Shown here: positions 10,611-19,600 of the stretch, in pieces
Layout: each line of letters begins with the position of its first letter
Numbering within the stretch: position 1 is the first letter of the stretch
Assembly: GCA_028712695.1 (NCBI GenBank)
Contig: JAQTQZ010000005.1
Span: 86,514-150,513, forward strand
Direction of reading: 5' to 3'
DNA length: 64,000 nucleotides
DNA from: Methylovulum sp.
GTDB taxonomy: Bacteria > Pseudomonadota > Gammaproteobacteria > Methylococcales > Methylomonadaceae
The notes under the pieces: generated by a model
What the model saw: the letters and a program-made list of their open reading frames with translations, nothing else
What the model was told of the DNA's origin: nothing
Database searches by the model: none
Translations under genes and position numbers: made by a program

Positions 10611-13600
10611 AATTCTATTTCCTCGTAATCAGTTTCATCATGTTGTTGCGCTGCGTTGTCGGCCTGTTTGCGGATCCAGACAGCCAGATTTATTTTTTCC
10701 GCCAGTTTTTCCACCGTGCCGGTGTCGAACAGTATTTTCAGCGGCAATTCGATGTTAAAAGCCCGACTCATACGGGAGACCAATTGTGTCGCAAGCAACG
10801 AATGGCCGCCCAACTCAAAGAAATGGTCGTCGACACCGACCCGCTCGACCGCCAGCACCTCGGCCCAGATCTCGGCCAGCAGGGTCTCGGTGGCGGTGCG
10901 CGGTGCGATGTACTGTTTCTTGAGCTGTGCGCAAACATCAGGCGTTGGCAAGGCCTTACGGTCCAGTTTGCCATTTGCGGTCAAGGGCATCCCGTCCAGA
11001 AACACATAGGCATTCGGCAGCATATAATCCGGCAACGAGGTTTTCAGGTAAGCGTTAAAGCCATCGGCAGCCAGAGACCCGCTTGGGCTGACGATATAAG
11101 CGGTCAATCGCTGGTCGCCGGGGCTGTCTTCGCGCACCAGCAGCACGCATTCCTTAACTTCGGGGTGCTGCAACAGCCGGTTTTCGATTTCGCCGAGTTC
11201 AATCCTGAAGCCACGGATTTTGACCTGGTGGTCGATACGGCCTGCGTATTCCAGCTCGCCGTTGGGCCGGTGACAGGCCACGTCGCCGGATTTGTACAAG
11301 CGGCTGCCAGGCTTGCCGAATGGGTTGGGGATGAAGCGTTCCGCCGTCAAATCGGGGCGGTTGAGATAACCCCTCGCCAGCCCCGCGCCGCCGACATGCA
11401 GTTCGCCACGGCTATTGACCGGACACAGGTTCAGGCTGGCGTCCAGCAGATAGGCCTGCAAGTCTGAAATCGGCCTGCCGATGGGGCTAACCGCCGCGCC
11501 GTCCAAGTCTTGCCGGGCCAACGGGCGGTACGTGACATGCACGGTGGTTTCGGTGATGCCGTACATATTCACCAGCTGCGGGCATTGGTCGCCATGCCGG
11601 TCGAACCAAGGCTCCAGGCTTAACGGCTCCAGTGCTTCGCCGCCGAAAATGACCAGCCTCAGCGTGTTTTCCGCCGCCTCGCCGCCCAACTGTTCCTCCA
11701 CCCGCATCAGTTGCAGGAATGCCGACGGGGTTTGGTTGAGCACGGTGACCCTCTCCGTTTGCAGCAGGCGATAAAATTCTTCGGGTGAGCGGCTGAGCCA
11801 GTAAGGCACAATGACCAAGCGACCACCGTGCAGCAATGCGCCCCAAATCTCCCAGACCGAAAAATCGAAGGCGTAGGAATGGAACATAGTCCAGACATCC
11901 TGGCTGCTTATTTGGAATTGCGTCTGGGTGGCGGCGAACAGCCGCAGGACTTCATGATGCGACACCATCACGCCCTTGGGCTGACCGGTCGAACCGGAGG
12001 TATAAATGATGTAGGCCAGTTGCAGCGGATAGCTTACAAGGCCGGGATTGCTGGTTGGTTGCAGTGCAATCTTCGGCCAATCGCTATCGATGCACAAACA
12101 GGCGATCGGTAGTTCCGGCAGCAACGGCAGCAAGCCAGCCTGCGTGACCAGCACCGTTGCGCCAGCATCTTGCAGCTGGTAGGCGATACGTTCTTCAGGA
12201 TAACCAGGGTCTAGCGGCACATAAGCACCACCTGCCTTGAGGATGCCCAACAAAGCAACCATCATGTCCAGCGAGCGGTCGAGACAAACCGCCACTGGAA
12301 CATCTTGGCTTACGCCCCGCGCGATCAGTTCATGCGCCAGTTGATTGGCCCTCGCGTTCAGTTCCGCATAGCTTAGCGGACGGCCTTCAAACACGATGGC
12401 AACAGCATCCGGCACGGTGGCGGCTTGCTGTTCGAAGCATCCGTGCAGGCTGCCGTGTTGCGGGCAAGCAATGGCCGTATCGTTCCATCCATCGGTCAAC
12501 AGCCGTTGCTCGCTGGCGGGCAGGAAACACTGGCGGTCATGGTGATGCAACGGGTTTGCCGCCATATCTTCCAGCACATTGGCAAAATAAGCGCTAATGC
12601 CACTGACTTGCGCAGGTGATAATTTTTTATCGTCCCCAGCCACCAAAAGTTGCAGCTGCCCGCTTTGAATGTCCAGATGGAAAGCGATGCCCAACGTGAA
12701 AATCGCTTGGATATGGTCGTCCCAGCCCAGAATTTCCACGTCATCCGAATTCAGCAAGTCGCCTGCGATGTGGTAATGCAAATAGTAAAACATCGCATCG
12801 AACAGCGCCGCCCCTTGCCGCTCCTGTTGGAGTTGCGCGAGCGGATAAAACCGGAATTTCAGCAATTCCTGCTCGGCGCCAAATACCTGAAGGATCAAGT
12901 CCCGCCACATACCGCCGCCCAACTGTATAGGGAACGGCAACGTGTTCAGGAATACGCCCAGCGCCTTGTCGGCATCGGCGGTCTCCGGCCGGATGCTGCA
13001 CACCAGGCCGCTCGTGAAATTGCGTTCGCCGTACAACATGCCCAGCACTTTAAGATGGGCCGCCAGCAGCACGGTTTTTAACGGCACGGCCAAGGACTTC
13101 GCCAATGCCTGCAAGCCGTGCGTCAGCTCCGGCGATAGCGTGGTCAGTTGTTTGGTCTTGGCGGGATCGCCGGATTCCTTATCCACTCCGGCAGCGGACG
13201 GTAAAGTCGGGTGCGCCGCGTCCGCCAACCTTTGCCGCCAATATTGGCGGTGCGCTTCGGACTGCACGGCGGTACGTTCCCAGACGACTAAATCCCGCAA
13301 GGCATTGGCGGGCGGTGGCTCTGCGGTCTCCCTGCCACCGTCCAGTGACGCCCTATAGCCCATGAATATCTCGTTCAGCATCGACACCAAGCTCCAGCCA
13401 TCGAGTATCGCGTGGTGCTCGGTGACGGTGAAGCGCACGCGGTCGCCTTCGAATTGGTGGACATGAAAACGGATGAGCGGCGCTTTTGAAATGCTGAATG
13501 GTTTGGATTTTTCCTGCTCCAGCCACGCGTTAAATTGCGCTTGTTGCGCACCGGCGGACAAATCCCGCCAGTCTTCGATAGTAACGTCGGCCAATATGGC

Positions 13601-16600
13601 ATCGGCGCGGTAAACCAATTGCAGCGGCTCGCTGTAACTGCCCATCGCGAATGCCGTCCTCAATGCCGGATGGCGGGCGGTTGTCTGCCTGATCGCAGTT
13701 TGCAGTGCTTGGGCATCCAATCCAGAGCGCAGGTCGATGCTGTCCACCAGATGGTAGGCGGCGTTGTCGTACTCGCTATGAAAAATCATGCCCGCTTGTA
13801 GCGTTGACAGCGGATAAGCGTCTTCGACCGTGTCCGGCAGTAAGGCGCGGTCTGCTTCAGAAATCAAGCCGAACGGCACTTGCGGCGGTGCAGATGGTGC
13901 CACCAGCGCAACCGCTTGTATAGCCAAGCTGCGGATAGTTCCATGCCGGTATAGCTGTTCCAGACTGATTTCGATACCGCGCCCTTTCGCCAGATTAATG
14001 ACCTGCAGACTGCGTATCGAATCGCCGCCCAACGCAAAAAAATTGTCGTCAATACCGGCTTGCTCCACGCCGAGGACATCCGCCCAAATTGCCGCCAGCA
14101 CCTCCTCGACCGCCGTGCCCGGCGCGGCATAGACGGTTTCCCGCTGCGCCTGCCGGTCGGGGGCGGGCAGGGCCTTGCGGTCAAGCTTGCCGTTCGCCGA
14201 CAGCGGCAGCGCGTCGAGGAAGACGAATGCCGACGGCACCATGTAGTCGGGCAGGCTTGCGCCCAAATAGCCGCGCAACTGTCCGGCGCTGATGCTATCC
14301 GCCGGGTCTGCGACAAGATAGGCAACCAAACTCTTGCCGCCGTGCTGCTCTTCCCTCGCCAATACGGCGGCTTCTTTGAGGTCAGGATGGGTCTGCAACC
14401 GTGCCTCGATTTCGCCCAGCTCGATGCGGAAGCCACGGATTTTGACCTGGTGGTCGAGGCGGCCCAGGTATTCGATGTCGCCGTCGGCACGGCGGCGGCA
14501 CAGGTCGCCGGTTTTGTACAGGCGGCCGCCCGGCGTGCCGAACGGGTCGGGGATGAACTTTTCGGCGCTCAGCCCGGCGCGGTTCAGGTAGCCACGGGCG
14601 AGGCCGATGCCGCCGATGTGCAGCTCGCCGGGGATGCCCACGGGGACGGGGTTGAGCGCGTGGTCGAGGATGTGCAGGGTGATGTTGGCGATGGGTTTGC
14701 CGATGGGCACGGTGGCGCCGGGGTCGTGCGGGCACGGCCAATAGCTGACGTCGACCGAGGCTTCAGTCGGCCCGTACAGGTTGTGCAATTGCGCGCCGCT
14801 GTGCTGGTGGAAACGCCTGACCAGTCCGGCGGGCAAGGCTTCGCCGCTGCAGATGACGCGAACCAGTGACGTGCAGATGGCCACGCCGGGCGTGTCGAGG
14901 AAGGCCTGCAGCATCGACGGCACGAAATGCAGCGTGGTGATGCGGTGTTCATTGATGAGGCCGATGATTGCCTGGCTGTCCTTGTGCTGTTCCGGCGGCG
15001 CCATGACCAGCGTGGCGCCGCTCATCAGCGGCCAGAAGAATTCCCAGACCGAGACGTCGAAGCTGTACGGGGTTTTTTGCAAGACCCGGTCGCTGGCATC
15101 AAGCCGGTATTCGGCCTGCATCCATTGCAAGCGGTTCAGGATGCCTTGGTGCGGCACCGCCGCGCCTTTCGGCTGGCCGGTCGAGCCTGAGGTGTAGATG
15201 CAGTAGGCCAGATGCCCGGGCAGCAGCTCGGCCTTGGGATTGGTCAGCGGCTCACCGGCCAGCCTCGGCCACTGCGTGTCCAGGCACAGCCGCCGTGCCG
15301 GACTTCCGGCCAGTTTGTCCTGCAGCGGGCTTTGTGTCAGCACGACCGGCGGGTTGACGTCGCCCAGCATGAAGTCCAGCCGTTCCTGCGGGTAGCTCGG
15401 GTCCAGCGGCACATACGCACCGCCCGCCTTCAGGATACCCAGCAACGCCACGACCATGTCCAGCGAGCGTTCCATGCAGACGCCGACCAAGACATCCGGG
15501 CCAACGCCCAAGCCTTGCAGGTGATGCGCCAACTGGTTGGCCTTCATGTTCAGTTCGGCATAGCTCAAAAAGCGCGGCCCGAGCTGCACGGCGACGGCGT
15601 CCGGTGTGGCCTCCGCCTGTTGCTCGAACAGCTGGTGCAGCCATAGGCCTTGCGGATAGGCCTCATCGGTGGCGTTCCAGGCGTTAAGTTGTATGGCTTC
15701 GTCCGCTGTTAACAAAGATATGTCGGCCAGCCTTGCCGCACTAGGGTTGGCCAGACTTTCAAGAATCGCTTCAAAATGGTCGAGCATGCCGATGATGGCC
15801 TGTTCATCGGCATAACCTTGGTCGTAACTTAGCGTTATTTCTAAGTTGACGTCCGGCACCACCGTAACGGTTAATGGGTAGTTGGTCTGATCTTTGATCG
15901 TTATGCCGGAAACCGACAGGCCGCCCATTTGCCCGCGTAACGCTTTGTCGGCGGGATAGTTTTCAAAAACCAGCAGGCTATCGAATAGCGCCCGACCCGC
16001 CGGAATGTCGCTCCAGCCGTTAATGTTGACCAACGGCGTGTATTCGTACTGGCGCAGCGTCATATTCTGTTCCAGCAGTTGCTTAAGCCATACCGCACAT
16101 TCAGCGGCATCCGGTACTTGGACGCGTAGCGGCAGCGTGTTGATAAACAATCCGGTCATTGCCTCAATGCCATCCAAGTCCGCTGGCCGACCTGACACGG
16201 TCACGCCAAACACGACCTCCCGCTCACCGCTGTACCGGCCCAGCAATATCGCCCAAGCACCCTGTATCAGCGTGTTCAGCGTCAAGCGCTGGTGTTGTGC
16301 GTAAGCTTGCAGCCGGGTGGTGCAGGTACTGGAAACAAGCCGCGTGTTTTGCCCATAACCGCCCGGCATAGCGGGCTTTTTATCGCCAAACAGCGGTGTC
16401 GGTGCGGTGAACCCCGCCAATGCACCACGCCAGTAGGTTTCGGCGGCCTGCATATCCTGCTGTTGCAGCCACGCTATATAATCGCGGTACGGCTTGGTGG
16501 CGAGTGGCCGGTATTCAAGCCCTGCGCTTAAGGCTTGGTAAGCGTCAAAAACATCTTTGAGCAGCAGCGACATGCTCCAGCCGTCCTGTAATAGGTGGTG

Positions 16601-19600
16601 AAAACTCCACGCGAAATAATGCCTGTCGTTGGCACAGCGGATCAGCGTCAAACGCATCAGCGGCGGCGTTGCAAAATCGAAGCCTGCTTGGCTTTCGGTG
16701 GTTTGAAAATCTTGCCAATACTGCGATTGTTCTTCTTTGGACAAATGTTGCCATTCCAGCTCAGACCAAGGTAGCGGAACATTGCGGCAGACGCACTGCA
16801 ACGGCATATCGGTATCCTTGACCAGAAAACCCGTCCGCAAAATGCTGTGCCGGTCTATGGTTTGTTGCCAAGCTTGTTTAAAAACCGGCACATCGAGCGC
16901 ACCTTCCAGACGGCAACCCAGCAATATGCAGTAAACGCCCGCTTCTTTTGCATAAAGGCTGTGGAACACCAGGCCTTGCTGTAGCGGCGTCAACGGATAA
17001 ATGTCCTCGATACGCGCAGGTGTCAACGCCAAGCTGTCCAGTTCCTGTTGGCTGATCTGTGCCAGAGGAAAATCGGAAGGCGTATAACCGCCGACTTCGG
17101 GCAAACAACAATGCCAAATCAGCTTCTGCAAATTGTGCAGGAAGGCCTGCGCGAGTGATCCGATGGTTCCGTCCTGAAAGCGCAGACGGCTGTATTGGAA
17201 GTCGGCCTGCAAGACACCGTGCTGGATCTTGGCGATGACGGCGATTTCATGGGCACGGCGGTTGGCATCGTCGCTGCTTGTCCCGCTGTCCTCAGCCGCC
17301 AGTTGATAAGGGCTGTCCGCTGGCAAGGCCGCATCGAGCCGGCCCAAGTAATTGAAGATGACCTGCGCGGCGGGTTGCCGCGCCAACGCCGCACCGGTTT
17401 TTCCGTCGCCCAGATAACGCAGCAGGCCGTAAGCGATGCCGTTGTCCGGCACTTGCCGCAATTGCTCCTTGACCGATTTGATCAGGCCGCCCGGCTCCCT
17501 GTCCGGCGGCAGCGCCAGCAGCACCGGATAAACGCTGCTGAACCAGCCGACAGTGCGGCTCAAGTCGATGTCGTCAAACAGCGCCTCACGTCCGTGGCTT
17601 TCCAGATCGATTTTTACTGTGTCGCCGCCGCTCCAGTCGGCTAAGCTTTGGCCTAATGCCGCCAACAGGATGTCGTTGATGCGGGTATGGTAAACGGCGG
17701 GCACTTTCTGCAATAAAACGGCTGTTTCCGCTTCATTCAACGCGACCGTCCAGCTTGCCGTGCTGGCTTCGCTATTGTTTCCTTGCGGCTCATCGACCGG
17801 TAATGGTGCAGCGTTCGGCTGACCCAACCAATAATTGGCGGCTTTTTGTACGGCTTCGCTTTGTACGCTTGCAGATAATTGCGCGGCCCATTGTTTGAAT
17901 GACGTGGTTTTCGGCGGTAACTTGACGGCCTGACCATCGGCCAGTTGCCGGTAGGCCGTATGCAAATCTTCCAACAGGATACGCCACGATACAGCATCCA
18001 CAACCAGATGATGGATGGCCCAAAATAAGCGTTGCGCCCCAGCTTTACGGCTATCGAACAGCACCACCGACATCAGCGGGCCTGCCGTCAGGTTAAGGCT
18101 GCGTTGCTGTTGCTTGCATGTCGTTTCGATTAAATCTTGCCGTTGTCCGGTAGCCACGGCATCCAAATCGACGCGCAAAAACGACGGCGCAAGCTGGTTT
18201 TGGTTGATGGCCTGCCAGCCGCCGTCTTGTATGGCAAACGTCTGGCGCAAGGCGTCGTGATGCCCGACTAACTGCAAGATAGCTTGTTGCAGCAGGTCGG
18301 GTTCCAGCCGCAGCGCCGATTGCAACAGCACGGCTTGGTTCCAGTGCTGCGGATTAGCCAGCCCCAGCTCGAAAAACCAGTGCTGGATAGGTGTCAACGG
18401 CATTGCCCCGGTGACCCTGCCCTGCTCCGCCTGGATTTTTCCGACCACCGCTGTGCCGATGCCTGCGCCAATAATCGCCGTCGCCAATTCGGCAATGGTC
18501 TGGTGTTGAAATAACTGCCTGGGCGTCAGTGTCAATCCCGCCTGATACGCGCGGCTGACCGTCTGGATGCTGAGTATCGAATCGCCGCCCAAGTTAAAAA
18601 AATTGTCATGGATGCTTAACTGCCCAATGCCCAGCAATTCAGACCAGATTGCCATCAGCGTTTGTTCGACGGCGTTGCGCGGGGCAACCGGCGCTTGCCC
18701 GTCGGTGTGTGATTGTTCGGGCTGCGGCAAGGCGTTGCGGTCCAGTTTGCCGTTAGGCGTCAGCGGCAGTTTGTCTAACGAGATAAAGACCGGCGGCACC
18801 ATGTAATCGGGCAGGCTCTGTCTGAGATAACTTTGCACGACCTGCGTTTCTGGCACGGGCTGTCCGGCGACGATGTAGGCCGTCAAGCGATGGTTGCCGG
18901 GCTTGTCTTCCCTGACCACTACGGCGGCTTCGTTGATGCCGGGATATTGCAGCAACCGGCTTTCAATCTCGCCCGGTTCTATGCGGTAGCCGCGGATTTT
19001 GACTTGGTTGTCAATGCGCCCCAAAAATTCGATGCTGCCGTTGGCGCGGAAACAGCCCAAGTCACCGGTTTTGTACAAACGGCTGCCTGGCATTGGGCTA
19101 AACGGATTGGGCATGAATTTGTCGGCCGTCATCGCGGGCTGGTTCAAATAACCGCCCGCCAATCCTGCACCGCCGATGTACAGCTCACCGCTAACGCCTA
19201 CCGGCACTGGCTGATGGTGGCGATCCAAAATGTAGATTTGCACTTGGTCTATGGCTCGGCCTATCGGCAACATCGACGGCAGTCCGGTTGGTTCGCTGTG
19301 CAATACGCTGCTCCATACCGTGGCTTCGGTGGGGCCGTATTCGTTATAAAAATTAACATCCGGCAAGCGCCGGTGATGTCCTGCCGCAACTTCGCCGGAG
19401 CAGGCTTCACCGGCGACGATCACCGTTTTCAACGAGCGTAATAACGGTGCGGTGCTGTCCGTCAAGATAGCAGTGTAAAAAGACGGCAAGGCCAATAAAT
19501 GGCTGACTTGCCACCGTTCAATCAATTGCGCCAGCGCTACGGGGTCGGCCAGTTCGTCTTGCTGCGGCAGGCATAAACAACCGCCTTGGATCAAGGTCCA

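Noticed and set aside
10640-11467. 275-aa plus-strand ORF opposite NRPS 2
   Set aside because: Antisense shadow ORF of A/PCP coding sequence; repeated similar ORFs appear opposite every A domain, as expected from conserved GC-rich coding.
14060-14869. 269-aa plus-strand ORF
   Set aside because: Same antisense shadow effect opposite an A domain.
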